From: Leptolinea sp.
GTDB taxonomy: Bacteria > Chloroflexota > Anaerolineae > Anaerolineales > Anaerolineaceae
Length of the DNA: 64,000 bases
Direction: 5' to 3'
NCBI GenBank assembly: GCA_012798535.1
Contig: JAAZMZ010000020.1
Location: 1 to 64,000 of the forward strand
The notes below the pieces were generated by a model. That model was given only the letters and a program-made list of their open reading frames with translations, was not told the DNA's origin and searched no databases. This document shows positions 9,054 through 17,466 of this stretch, piece after piece. The translations under genes were made by a program, and so were the position numbers. Each line of letters begins with the position of its first letter. Position 1 is the first letter of the stretch.

Positions 9054-9533
9054 TTGGATGCACAATCAGAGAATTTAAGAAATACCATGCGGCAATGGAC
9101 CACCGGCGTCAGTATTGTGTGTACAGGATGGGAAAGACAAATTCAAGGAATGACTGTTAATTCATTTTCATCCGTGTCGCTTGATCCTCCATTGATCAGT
9201 GTTTCACTGGCCAATGATTCAAGAACTGGGAAAATGGTACAGGAAACCGGTCTGTTTTCAGTGTCGATCCTCAACGAAGGTCAAAGGGATCTGGCGGATA
9301 TATTCTCCAGAAAGACCGGCGAAAAAGAAAACCGTTTTGATGGAGTAGAGCTCATTCAGCATAGTAACGGTGTACCGGCAATAAAGAATTCTCTGGCCAT
9401 ATTAAACTGCCTGGTACGAGAGAAATTCATCTCCAAGAATTCGACATTATATCTGGCTGAAGTCACTCATTCGGAAGTGACCGGCGAAGGAAACCCTTTG
9501 GTCTATCACAACCGGGAATATTGGACATTATGA
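9054..9533 (+). CDS. Flavin reductase-like FMN-binding protein
   Basis: A 159-residue protein of the flavin reductase domain family (PF01613 type): RQWTTGVSIVCTG, the GMTVNSFSSVSLDPPLISVSLAND core that binds FMN, and a C-terminal GNPLVYHNREYWTL. Members reduce flavin with NAD(P)H or are reductase partners of monooxygenases. I place the start at TTG 9054 with GAGGTG upstream; a TTG at 9042 lies on top of that site. It overlaps the AMMECR1 gene by four bases (ATGA), so the two are coupled. The partner substrate is unknown. Confidence 0.83.
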   Translation: MDAQSENLRNTMRQWTTGVSIVCTGWERQIQGMTVNSFSSVSLDPPLISVSLANDSRTGKMVQETGLFSVSILNEGQRDLADIFSRKTGEKENRFDGVELIQHSNGVPAIKNSLAILNCLVREKFISKNSTLYLAEVTHSEVTGEGNPLVYHNREYWTL

Positions 9534-10102
9534 ATAAACAAACCATCCGTGATGAAGATCGACAGATATTACTGGAATTGGCCAGACGTTCTATTGAAGC
9601 GGCAACCCGGCAAAGATCGCTGCCGCAAATTCATCTGGCAGATTATTCCCCCGACCTTCAATCAGAGGGAGCAAGTTTTGTCACACTGACAATTCAAGGT
9701 GTATTGCGTGGGTGCATTGGGACTCTTGAGGCTTATCAGCCATTAGTGAAAGATGTTGTGGAACACGCCGCGGCTGCGGCAACGGAGGACTTCCGTTTTA
9801 TGCCAGTGTCACCATCTGAAGTGAAACTGATTTCAATTGAAGTTTCTATACTCACACCACCCGACAAGCTGGAATATGTTTCTATGGATGATTTACTGTC
9901 GAAACTCATTCCCGGGGAGAGTGGTGTGATCCTCAAAGATGGCCACCGAAGAGCCACCTTCCTGCCGCAGGTATGGGAACAGTTACCAGAGAAGGAAGAA
10001 TTTCTTTCTCATTTGTGCTCCAAGATGGGAGCCGCGCCCAATCTCTGGAAAACAAAAAACCTGGAGGTTTTCACCTACCAGGTTGAAGAATTTCACGAAT
10101 AG
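9530..10102 (+). CDS. AMMECR1 domain protein (AmmeMemoRadiSam system protein A)
   Basis: A 190-residue member of the AMMECR1 family, recognised by the LRGCIGTLEAYQPL signature and the HAAAAATEDFRFMPVSPSE segment, with a C-terminal EVFTYQVEEF strand. In many anaerobes it travels with a Memo-like protein and a radical SAM protein. Neither is next to it here; instead the partner is a flavin reductase whose stop overlaps this ATG (ATGA), so an upstream TTG at 9521 is not needed. The biochemical role of the family is unsettled. It ends 5 nt from the stop of the convergent DUF4013 gene. Confidence 0.88.
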   Translation: MNKQTIRDEDRQILLELARRSIEAATRQRSLPQIHLADYSPDLQSEGASFVTLTIQGVLRGCIGTLEAYQPLVKDVVEHAAAAATEDFRFMPVSPSEVKLISIEVSILTPPDKLEYVSMDDLLSKLIPGESGVILKDGHRRATFLPQVWEQLPEKEEFLSHLCSKMGAAPNLWKTKNLEVFTYQVEEFHE

Positions 10103-10107
10103 GCCTT

Positions 10108-10767
10108 TTATGGAACTTTGGTTGTCTCGAGGAAAGCTTGCCCGTAGAAGTGTCCCATGATAAGCACGGAATAAGGAACTGTGATCAGCAATCCAACAAA
10201 ACAGACAATGACACCGGCACCTGAGATGACACCGGCTATTAGTGTACCGATCCAGACCAACAGATAAGCCATTGGCGCTTTTTTGATCAGCGTGAAGATT
10301 TCATCAAATTTGAAGCCGGCGCCAATTTCTTCATTGTTATTTAAGAAAACGGCATATACGGCAGGCATGACATACACCAGGATCAGGCTGTACACGACAT
10401 TCAAAATACTCGTGCAGATCGTGATAATCGCCAATCCTCCCAATACAGTGCCGCTTCCATCATCGTTCGTAGTTGTCTGAGCCACGACGTTGGTAAGAAT
10501 GTTGGGAACCTGGAATATCATGGAAGGAATGGCATAGACCAGTGAAATCACCCAGGCTTTCAAGCCGCGAACCGTGAATTTCCCGAAATCTGTTTCGGGG
10601 ATGACTACCGGCTCCTTTTTAATCAATTGGCGGGCGATTTCCAGACTCCAGCCCAGAATGTATAGCCAACCCACAACAGGTATCAGCGTGATCAACCCGG
10701 CAATGGCGAGTTTCTTAAACCAGGCTTGATCTTGAAATGGGAAACTAAACGGTAACCCGAAATCCAT
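10108..10767 (-). CDS. DUF4013 polytopic membrane protein
   Basis: A 219-residue integral membrane protein resembling the DUF4013 family. About five to six hydrophobic segments are visible (AIAGLITLIPVVGWLYILGW, AWVISLVYAIPSMIF, LAIITICTSILNVVYSLILV, AYLLVWIGTLIAGVISGAGVIV and a final segment to LIMGHFYGQ), with a Gly-rich C-terminal pair. No catalytic motif is visible. Families of this kind are common in Gram-positive bacteria, archaea and Chloroflexota. Function is unknown. Confidence 0.8.
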   Translation of the reverse strand: MDFGLPFSFPFQDQAWFKKLAIAGLITLIPVVGWLYILGWSLEIARQLIKKEPVVIPETDFGKFTVRGLKAWVISLVYAIPSMIFQVPNILTNVVAQTTTNDDGSGTVLGGLAIITICTSILNVVYSLILVYVMPAVYAVFLNNNEEIGAGFKFDEIFTLIKKAPMAYLLVWIGTLIAGVISGAGVIVCFVGLLITVPYSVLIMGHFYGQAFLETTKVP

Positions 10768-10791
10768 TCTGTATCCTCCACATGAATTTTT

Positions 10792-11058
10792 TTAAAAGTG
10801 TATGAATTTATCCACTTTTATGACAAAGACGGTTGCCTTTTTGCCACCCTGCTCAAGAGGCTGAACGCAATTTTCTTTTATTGTGGCGATAGCCTTATCC
10901 ACCTGATCATCTTCCACACCGATCAACAGGGTGGTCGAACCGCGATGGAAAAAACCGCCGGTGGAAGCGATCATGGTGACCGAGAATCCGGCTTCGGTTA
11001 ATGCATGAGAAACCTGGTCATTATCAACATCTCGGATAATGGTAATTATCAGTTTCAT
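10792..11058 (-). CDS. PII-like cyclic di-AMP receptor, DarA/PstA family
   Basis: An 88-residue protein with the fold and signature of the trimeric DarA/PstA c-di-AMP receptors: an N-terminal beta strand MKLIITIIRDVD, the helix QVSHALTEAGFSVT, the nucleotide-binding turn STGGFFHRGSTTLLIGVED, and a final ATVFVIKVDKF. It lacks the long insertion loop before the last strand, so it is shorter than its upstream paralogue. The ribosome site GAGGAG lies at the end of the upstream gene 3 nt away, indicating an operon. The downstream effector is unknown for most of the family. Confidence 0.85.
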   Translation of the reverse strand: MKLIITIIRDVDNDQVSHALTEAGFSVTMIASTGGFFHRGSTTLLIGVEDDQVDKAIATIKENCVQPLEQGGKKATVFVIKVDKFIHF

Positions 11059-11061
11059 CGT

Positions 11062-11409
11062 TTAGAACTCCTCAAAATGTTCAATGTCAATACTGAAGAT
11101 GTTTGCTCCACCAACATTGATCGGAGTTGGGGTTGGTAAGGGAAGAGGAGCACTTTCCAGCGGAACTGCCAGATATTCAATTCTCTGTCGGCAGCTATCC
11201 TTCAAGGCTGTCTGTGCCTTATCCAGATCTTCCGGTTTCAATCCCAATAACAGGGTGGCATTGCGGCGTCCCAGGAAACCACCGACGCTTGGCAGGCGTG
11301 TAGCAGAAATTCCAACCGCTTTCAACGCGGAATAGGCTGCGTCGATATCCTGTGCTTGTATAACCGCGATAAACATTCTCGAAATTTCCTGGTCTTTATT
11401 TTTTGACAT
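11062..11409 (-). CDS. Second PII-like cyclic di-AMP receptor with extended loop
   Basis: A 115-residue paralogue of the next gene: MFIAVIQAQDIDAAYSALK, then SVGGFLGRRNATLLLGLKP (nucleotide-binding turn) and NIFSIDIEHFEEF as last strand. A Pro-rich insertion (SAPLPLPTPTPINVGG) precedes the final strand, where DarA/PstA proteins carry their variable B/T-loop. Two receptors in tandem could form homotrimers or heterotrimers. No cyclase or phosphodiesterase for c-di-AMP is in the window, but the DHH/DHHA1 enzyme at 21 kb belongs to a superfamily that can hydrolyse such linear products. Confidence 0.83.
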   Translation of the reverse strand: MSKNKDQEISRMFIAVIQAQDIDAAYSALKAVGISATRLPSVGGFLGRRNATLLLGLKPEDLDKAQTALKDSCRQRIEYLAVPLESAPLPLPTPTPINVGGANIFSIDIEHFEEF

Positions 11410-11528
11410 AGGCTCTCAAGATTAATCTGATATTAAATTCCATTTGTATTTTACATACGGATTGAGGAAAGGTCAAATAATTTTATAGTAGAATGAGAAA
11501 TCATTAAGAATTCTCTGCGGGATTGGAA

Positions 11529-14500
11529 ATGTCAGATTATCACCCAATGGATGAAGGAAACTGGAGTTATCGGCGATCTGAGGAATCAGACGATTCTGAA
11601 TCAGGGGAAGACATTGAAAAATCGGAGGATTTCTCCACACAACCTCAGGAAATAAAACCAGATTTTCCCATAGAAGATATTACCGAAAACCGGAAAAGAT
11701 CTGAATCAACGACGACACCCGATCCTTTCTCCAATTCGAATGGATTCCTTTTGAATGACACCGGGGAAATGGAAGCCCTTGGCAAAGGCAAGGCCTCTTC
11801 AACCGGATCAACGGGACCAAAACGCCACGCCCCGCCATATGCCACCCAGCCATTTTTCCAGACACCGGTTTCAGCCAGCACACGGGCACCTTCCCAGCCT
11901 GTTCCAGGTGTGAAGCGGAGCGCCTCACAACCTGTTTCACTCTCGAAATATGAACCAAAAAAAAACCAAACGAAGCAGAACTCCATCCCGCCGCGTAAAA
12001 CTGGACACAAAGGAAAGAATCACACAGGTTGTTTTACAAAAGCTTTGATCGGGCTGCTGGTGACGGGATTGGTGGGGGTATTTATTCTGGGTGCAGTAGC
12101 AATATATCAGTATTTCTCATTGGCCAGTACGCTGCCTGCAATTACGAACCTGTCGGAAAAGACATCGCAATTTGAAACCACCCGGATCATGGATCGAAAT
12201 GGCGATCTGCTCTATGAAATGATCAGTCCGACAGCTGGCCGGCGCACCTATGTGCCTCTAGAAAAAATCTCCCCTTATCTGGTGGCGGCAACAATCGCCA
12301 CTGAAGACAAAGATTACTACAACCACCCGGGATATGATCCGTTTGCCATTTTCAGGGCATTAATCCAGAATTCCACGGCCGGTGAGACTGTTTCAGGCGC
12401 ATCGACCATCACCCAACAGCTCGCGCGTATGCTGTTGTTCTCGCAGGAAGAACGCTACGAAGTATCAATAAAAAGAAAAGCCCGAGAAATCGTTCTGGCA
12501 GCCGAGATCACCCGTAAGTACTCCAAAGAAAAGATACTTGAAATATATCTCAATGAAGTGTATTACGGAAATCTGGCATATGGTATCGAAGCTGCCGCGG
12601 AAACGTATTTCAACACAACAGCCGATAAATTAACATTGAGCCAGGCTTCCTTTTTAGCCGGGTTACCACAGGCGCCAGGTGTGTATGATATTTTCACCAA
12701 CCGGGATGAAACCTTGCAGAGGCATGTGCAGGTTCTGGATCTCATGGTGAAACTTTCGGTAGAAAAGAACTGTATCTATGTCAGCACCAATATCCAGCCA
12801 GTATGCATCGAGGCCAATAATGCCGCACGGGCGGCAGTTGAAATTTCCGATTATCCATTCCAAATCCGCGAAAATAACATGCGTTTTCCCCACTGGGTCA
12901 ACTACATTCGATCACAGTTGGAGCAGCAGTATGATCCACAGACCATCTACCGGACGGGTTTCACAGTGTACACTACCATCGATCCGGCCATGCAGGAACT
13001 AGCCGAACGTGTGGTAAAAGAGCAGATCGATAGTCTGGCCGATTACAACGTTCAAGACGGCGCACTGGTAGCCATTCAACCTTCTACCGGGCAAATCCTC
13101 AGCATGGTGGGTTCGGCTGATTTTAATAATGCCGAAATCAGCGGGCAGGTCAACATGGCGTTGAACCCCCGGCAGCCAGGTTCATCAATAAAACCTTTGA
13201 CTTATACAGCCGCGTTTGAAAAAGGATGGACTCCCGCGACCATTATCTGGGATGTGCCTAGTGAATTTCCTCCAAGCGGTAATCCGAACGATCCACGTGA
13301 ACCGTACAAACCGGTCAACTATGACGAGAAATTTCACGGCCCGGTCACAGTGAGAAGCGCGCTGGCCAATTCCTACAATATCCCGGCGGTGAAAACCCTC
13401 CAATTCATCGGCATCTACGATAATCCGGATACTCCTGAGGTGGATGGATTTATCAATTTTGCCAAACGCATGGGGATCAATACCCTGACCCGTAATGATT
13501 ACGGGCTATCGCTTACGCTGGGCGGCGGTGAAGTCACTCTATTGGATATGACCTCGGCTTTTTCGATATTTGCGAACCAGGGTAAACGGGTAAAACCGGT
13601 TTCCATCCTGAAAATCGAAGATTATTCGGGTAATCTCATATATCAATATAAACCGGAAGAAAACGAACAGGTTATCCGCCCTGAACACGCCTACCTGATC
13701 TCTTCTATTCTTTCAGATAATGAAGCGCGAACCCCCATGTTCGGTGAGAACAGTGTGCTGCGCATGCCCTTCGATGCTGCCGCCAAGACCGGTACGACCA
13801 ATGATTTTCGGGATAATTGGACAATGGGTTTCACCCCCGATCTGTCGGTGGGAGTCTGGGTGGGCAATGCAGATTACTCAGAGATGCAGCATACGACCGG
13901 TATGACCGGAGCAGCGCCGATCTGGTCAGCATTCATGCGAGAAGCCATTCCCTATCTAACAAAAGATAATCCATCTCCCTTCCGAAGACCAGGTGGTTTG
14001 GTCGATAAAGTCATCTGTTCCGCGTCGGGGACAGAACCTTCAGAAGATTGCCCCGGTACGCGATCAGAAGTGTTTGCCTCAGATCAATTGCCGCTGCCTT
14101 CCAATAAAGATTTCTTTGCACGAGTTACCCTGGACACCTGGACACAATTATTCTCCTCCAGTGAATGTCAGGATTATCAAAAGTCTGTTAAAGCGCTCCA
14201 AATTTCGGATGAATGGGCAAAGAAATGGTTGACCGAGACAGATGAAGGCCGCGAATGGTTAAATAGTGTGGGATTGGGTGAGAATGTGCGTTTTGCACCG
14301 GAACGGGAATGCCGGGCTGACGATCCACGGCCGACGATTTTCTTTGCCGGAATTGAAGACAATCAGACAATCACTGAAAATCCATTTGATATCTATGCTG
14401 TTGCCGATGTACCGTCAGGTTTCAAGGATTTCAAACTTGAATATGGACTGGGGGAGGAGCCGGGAGAGTGGCGAGATCTGGCCGGACCGTTCGATTCTCC

Positions 14501-14798
14501 ACGATCGTCTCCAGATCGGCTGGTCACCTGGGATGCTTCCGAATTAACTGGAAATCTGGTGACAGTGCGGCTGATCATGTACGGCAATGATGACAATTAT
14601 GCCGAGAAGCGCATTCACCTGATTCTGAATGTGCCACCTCCCACACCAGTTCCCCAGCCCACAGCCACACCTACGATGGCGCCGACAATCACACCAACCT
14701 TCACGACGATTCCGCCTGCCTTAACTGTGACTTCAGTACTATCAGAAACCTCGACAACCCAACCTTTAACAATCGAAACACTGGTGGAAGAAAAATGA
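11529..14798 (+). CDS. Class A penicillin-binding protein (GT51 + transpeptidase)
   Basis: Bifunctional peptidoglycan polymerase of 1089 residues. A long acidic, Ser/Pro-rich cytoplasmic tail (about 165 residues) ends in a basic patch. One membrane anchor follows (LIGLLVTGLVGVFILGAVAI). The GT51 glycosyltransferase has EDKDYYNHPGYD and GASTITQQLARM. The transpeptidase has SxxK in PGSSIKPL, SxN in SYNIPA and KTG in AKTGTTND. The C-terminus carries an added sandwich-like domain (about 130 residues) and a Pro/Thr-rich tail. The start is ATG with GGGA upstream; a TTG two codons earlier lies within that site. All catalytic motifs are intact. Confidence 0.95.
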   Translation: MSDYHPMDEGNWSYRRSEESDDSESGEDIEKSEDFSTQPQEIKPDFPIEDITENRKRSESTTTPDPFSNSNGFLLNDTGEMEALGKGKASSTGSTGPKRHAPPYATQPFFQTPVSASTRAPSQPVPGVKRSASQPVSLSKYEPKKNQTKQNSIPPRKTGHKGKNHTGCFTKALIGLLVTGLVGVFILGAVAIYQYFSLASTLPAITNLSEKTSQFETTRIMDRNGDLLYEMISPTAGRRTYVPLEKISPYLVAATIATEDKDYYNHPGYDPFAIFRALIQNSTAGETVSGASTITQQLARMLLFSQEERYEVSIKRKAREIVLAAEITRKYSKEKILEIYLNEVYYGNLAYGIEAAAETYFNTTADKLTLSQASFLAGLPQAPGVYDIFTNRDETLQRHVQVLDLMVKLSVEKNCIYVSTNIQPVCIEANNAARAAVEISDYPFQIRENNMRFPHWVNYIRSQLEQQYDPQTIYRTGFTVYTTIDPAMQELAERVVKEQIDSLADYNVQDGALVAIQPSTGQILSMVGSADFNNAEISGQVNMALNPRQPGSSIKPLTYTAAFEKGWTPATIIWDVPSEFPPSGNPNDPREPYKPVNYDEKFHGPVTVRSALANSYNIPAVKTLQFIGIYDNPDTPEVDGFINFAKRMGINTLTRNDYGLSLTLGGGEVTLLDMTSAFSIFANQGKRVKPVSILKIEDYSGNLIYQYKPEENEQVIRPEHAYLISSILSDNEARTPMFGENSVLRMPFDAAAKTGTTNDFRDNWTMGFTPDLSVGVWVGNADYSEMQHTTGMTGAAPIWSAFMREAIPYLTKDNPSPFRRPGGLVDKVICSASGTEPSEDCPGTRSEVFASDQLPLPSNKDFFARVTLDTWTQLFSSSECQDYQKSVKALQISDEWAKKWLTETDEGREWLNSVGLGENVRFAPERECRADDPRPTIFFAGIEDNQTITENPFDIYAVADVPSGFKDFKLEYGLGEEPGEWRDLAGPFDSPRSSPDRLVTWDASELTGNLVTVRLIMYGNDDNYAEKRIHLILNVPPPTPVPQPTATPTMAPTITPTFTTIPPALTVTSVLSETSTTQPLTIETLVEEK

Positions 14799-14811
14799 TT
14801 ATCCTTAGTGT

Positions 14812-16122
14812 ATGAGCAGAAGACAAAGTAACGATTCTCAGAAACCGGGAAGCAGTGAGGTTGTAGACCAGGCAAAAGCCGTTTTGGCCGGTAAGTCCGG
14901 GACTTCTGGTTTAAAAAAGATCGCTCCTTTCCTGGGTCCGGCATTCATAGCAAGTGTGGCCTATGTCGATCCGGGGAATTTTGCTACGAATATTCAGGGC
15001 GGCGCGCAATTCGGGTATATGCTCCTGTGGGTCATCATCGCGTCGAATATTATGGCCATGTTGATTCAGTCCCTTTCGGCAAAACTGGGAATTGCAACAG
15101 GGAAAAACCTGGCCGAGCTGTGCCGGGAACAATTTCCCATGCCGGTTGTCTGGATCATGTGGGTGTTGATGGAACTCGTCGCCATGGCGACCGATCTGGC
15201 TGAATTTCTCGGCGCAGCTCTGGGATTCAATTTGCTGCTGGGTATCCCCCTGTGGCTGGCAGGTATTCTTACAGCCATCGCGACTTTCCTCATACTGGGA
15301 TTCGAACGATCAGGATTTCGTTCTCTCGAAGCGGTCATCACATCGTTTGTCGGGGTGATTGCCATTTCCTATATTGTCGAAACCTTCCTGGACAAACCCG
15401 ATTGGGCTCAGGTGTTCCATGCTGTCGTAGTACCCCAGTTTTCTGGAACGGAAAGTATATTGCTAGCAACGGGTATACTGGGCGCAACGGTCATGCCGCA
15501 TGCCATCTTCTTGCATTCTGCCCTGACGCAAAACAGAATCGTGGTGCGTAAGCCAAAGACCATGCAAAAGTTATTCCGCTACGAACTGATCGACGTCCTG
15601 ATCGCCATGGGTGCTGCCAGCCTGATCAACGCCGCGATGTTGATCATGGCAGCTTCGACTTTTCACCGCAGCGGTCTGACCTCGATCGGCACTATTGAAC
15701 AGGCGTATGTCACGCTGGAACCTCTTTTAGGAAAAGCTGCCTCTTGGGTATTCGGACTTTCATTGCTGGCTTCCGGACTATCATCTGCTTCTGTTGGCAC
15801 TATGGCCGGGCAGGTTATCATGCAGGGATTTCTGCATTTTGAAATCCCGGTGTGGATCCGCCGCCTGGTAACCATGATCCCTTCGTTGATCGTCATTTTT
15901 CTTGGACTGGATCCAACGCGCACACTGGTCATCAGTCAGGTGGCATTGAGCTTTGGCCTGCCTTTTGCCATCATTCCACTGGTGCGTTTTACATCACAGA
16001 AAAAGATCATGGGTGTGTTGGTCAACAGGAAATTCACAACACTGGCTGCGTCGCTGGTAGCCATTTTAATCCTCGGCTTGAATTTCTTGCTGATTTTCTT
16101 CGCGTTACGTGGAGGAGCATAA
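14812..16122 (+). CDS. mntH: Nramp-family divalent metal transporter
   Basis: Proton-coupled Mn2+/Fe2+ importer of the Nramp family, 436 residues with about 11 membrane segments. The metal-binding motif DPGN is present in AYVDPGNFATNIQGG (helix 1), and the helix 6 motif appears as GATVMPHAIFLHSAL. The N-terminal ~40 residues are hydrophilic. The start lies 13 nt after the PBP stop with a weak ribosome site, so coupling to the upstream gene is possible. The stop codon overlaps the start of the universal stress protein gene (TAATG). Confidence 0.93.
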   Translation: MSRRQSNDSQKPGSSEVVDQAKAVLAGKSGTSGLKKIAPFLGPAFIASVAYVDPGNFATNIQGGAQFGYMLLWVIIASNIMAMLIQSLSAKLGIATGKNLAELCREQFPMPVVWIMWVLMELVAMATDLAEFLGAALGFNLLLGIPLWLAGILTAIATFLILGFERSGFRSLEAVITSFVGVIAISYIVETFLDKPDWAQVFHAVVVPQFSGTESILLATGILGATVMPHAIFLHSALTQNRIVVRKPKTMQKLFRYELIDVLIAMGAASLINAAMLIMAASTFHRSGLTSIGTIEQAYVTLEPLLGKAASWVFGLSLLASGLSSASVGTMAGQVIMQGFLHFEIPVWIRRLVTMIPSLIVIFLGLDPTRTLVISQVALSFGLPFAIIPLVRFTSQKKIMGVLVNRKFTTLAASLVAILILGLNFLLIFFALRGGA

Positions 16123-17033
16123 TGTATAGACACATTCTCGTTCCTCTGGATGGGTCTCACCTGGCGGAAAGTGTACTGCCAGTCGTCAGGAATCTGGCCA
16201 GAAAGATAAATGCCAGAGTAACGTTAATCCACATAATTGAAGAGGATGCCCCGGAAAACATACACGGGGATCATCACATAAAGACTGACAAAGAAGCCTG
16301 TCAGTATCTGGAACAGGTAGCCGGACAATTACGAACAGTAGGGATTGACACACAAACCCACGTGCACACCACCTGTGTGGCGGATTTGGCGGAAAGCATT
16401 GTCGAACATGCGACAGAGTTTGACCATGATCTGATCGTTTTATGTACTCATGGAGAAGAAGGTTGGAAAGATCGCATGGTTGGATCGATCGCCCAGCAGG
16501 TGATCGGCATGGGCAGACTGCCGGTTCTGTTGCTGCAACCTCAGGGAGAGGATGAGACACCTCCGCCGGAAAAGATATTCCAGAAGTTTTTGCTGGCGCT
16601 GGACGGCAAAGAAGACCACGAGGCCGGAGTAGAAAAATCTATCGAACTGGCCGCGGCATTGAAAGCCGGCCTTCACTTACTGACAGTTGTTGAGACCTTC
16701 TCCTCGTTAAGAGGTTCGGAAGCGGCCATGGGTATGCTCTTGCCGGCCGCCACCACGGCAATGCTGGATATCGCCGAAGAAGATGCGAAAGATCGCCTTT
16801 TGGAAAAGGCGGAATATTTGCAAAAAAAGGGATTTCCTGTCAGTCTGGATGTGCATCGGGGCGATCCGGTTCAATGGATCATTAAAGACGCAAATTCACA
16901 TCAGTGCGATCTGATTGTTCTGGGTACCCACGGAAAAAGTGGGATGAAAGCGTTTTGGGCGGGTTCCTCTGCACCAAAAATACCGGAATTGACTCGTATC
17001 CCTCTGTTATTGATCCCGGTGCATCATTCCTGA
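16122..17033 (+). CDS. Tandem-domain universal stress protein
   Basis: A 303-residue cytoplasmic protein with two UspA domains. The first runs from MYRHILVPLDGSHLAES to VIGMGRLPVLLL. The second starts at FQKFLLALDGKEDHEAG and ends with LIVLGTHGKSGMKAFW and RIPLLLIPV. The G-2x-G-9x-G(S/T) nucleotide-binding pattern is clear in the C-terminal halves, with variation (GSSAPKI) in domain 2. The start is ATG at 16122 with GGAGGAG upstream and a one-base overlap with the mntH stop, so co-expression with the metal transporter is likely. The longer upstream reading frame overlaps mntH and is not used. Confidence 0.9.
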   Translation: MYRHILVPLDGSHLAESVLPVVRNLARKINARVTLIHIIEEDAPENIHGDHHIKTDKEACQYLEQVAGQLRTVGIDTQTHVHTTCVADLAESIVEHATEFDHDLIVLCTHGEEGWKDRMVGSIAQQVIGMGRLPVLLLQPQGEDETPPPEKIFQKFLLALDGKEDHEAGVEKSIELAAALKAGLHLLTVVETFSSLRGSEAAMGMLLPAATTAMLDIAEEDAKDRLLEKAEYLQKKGFPVSLDVHRGDPVQWIIKDANSHQCDLIVLGTHGKSGMKAFWAGSSAPKIPELTRIPLLLIPVHHS

Positions 17034-17043
17034 TCCGGTCGAT

Positions 17044-17466
17044 CTATAGTTGAGGTAACAGCAAAAATCCGAAGATAATTAAGAGCAAACCTGCGCCATC
17101 GAATACAATGAACCGAAAGAGGCTTGAGCGCAAGATGATCTGGTTAGCCGGTACTGTTGACCAGAGAACAAATTCACCGATAAAGCCAATAGCCTGCATT
17201 AAGATTGCCTGAAGATAGGAAGTTCGGTATTTAACCGGATTGGCGAAAGCGAAAATATAAGGAACATTCCACATCAAGAAAAGAATTCCGGTTCCACGAA
17301 TGACCATATCTCCCGGAAGACCGGTCAGCCCGAATCCCCCTGCATAAATGGCAGGCGAAGAAATGAACTGAATGGCACACTGGAGATTCAACAATAGAAC
17401 CAGACCTATCGCCAACCGTGATAGTTGCATTCGATTGGATGCCGTGAACCATCCAGATTTAAACAC
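17044..17466 (-). CDS. Small polytopic membrane protein, unknown function
   Basis: A 140-residue protein with four hydrophobic segments: LAIGLVLLLNLQCAIQFI, MVIRGTGILFLMWNVPYIFAF, LQAILMQAIGFIGEFVL and IVFDGAGLLLIIFGFLLL. I do not recognise a named family. The start is a GTG overlapping the end of the ThyX-like gene by 8 nt, so it is probably the last gene of the nusA operon. An alternative start is the ATG at residue 12. There are no charged residues within the helices to suggest transport chemistry. Confidence 0.65.
   Translation of the reverse strand: MFKSGWFTASNRMQLSRLAIGLVLLLNLQCAIQFISSPAIYAGGFGLTGLPGDMVIRGTGILFLMWNVPYIFAFANPVKYRTSYLQAILMQAIGFIGEFVLWSTVPANQIILRSSLFRFIVFDGAGLLLIIFGFLLLPQL

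Noticed and set aside
15852..16121. Upstream extension of the universal stress protein frame
   Set aside because: It lies entirely inside mntH in another frame. The ATG at 16122 has a strong ribosome site and matches the UspA N-terminus.
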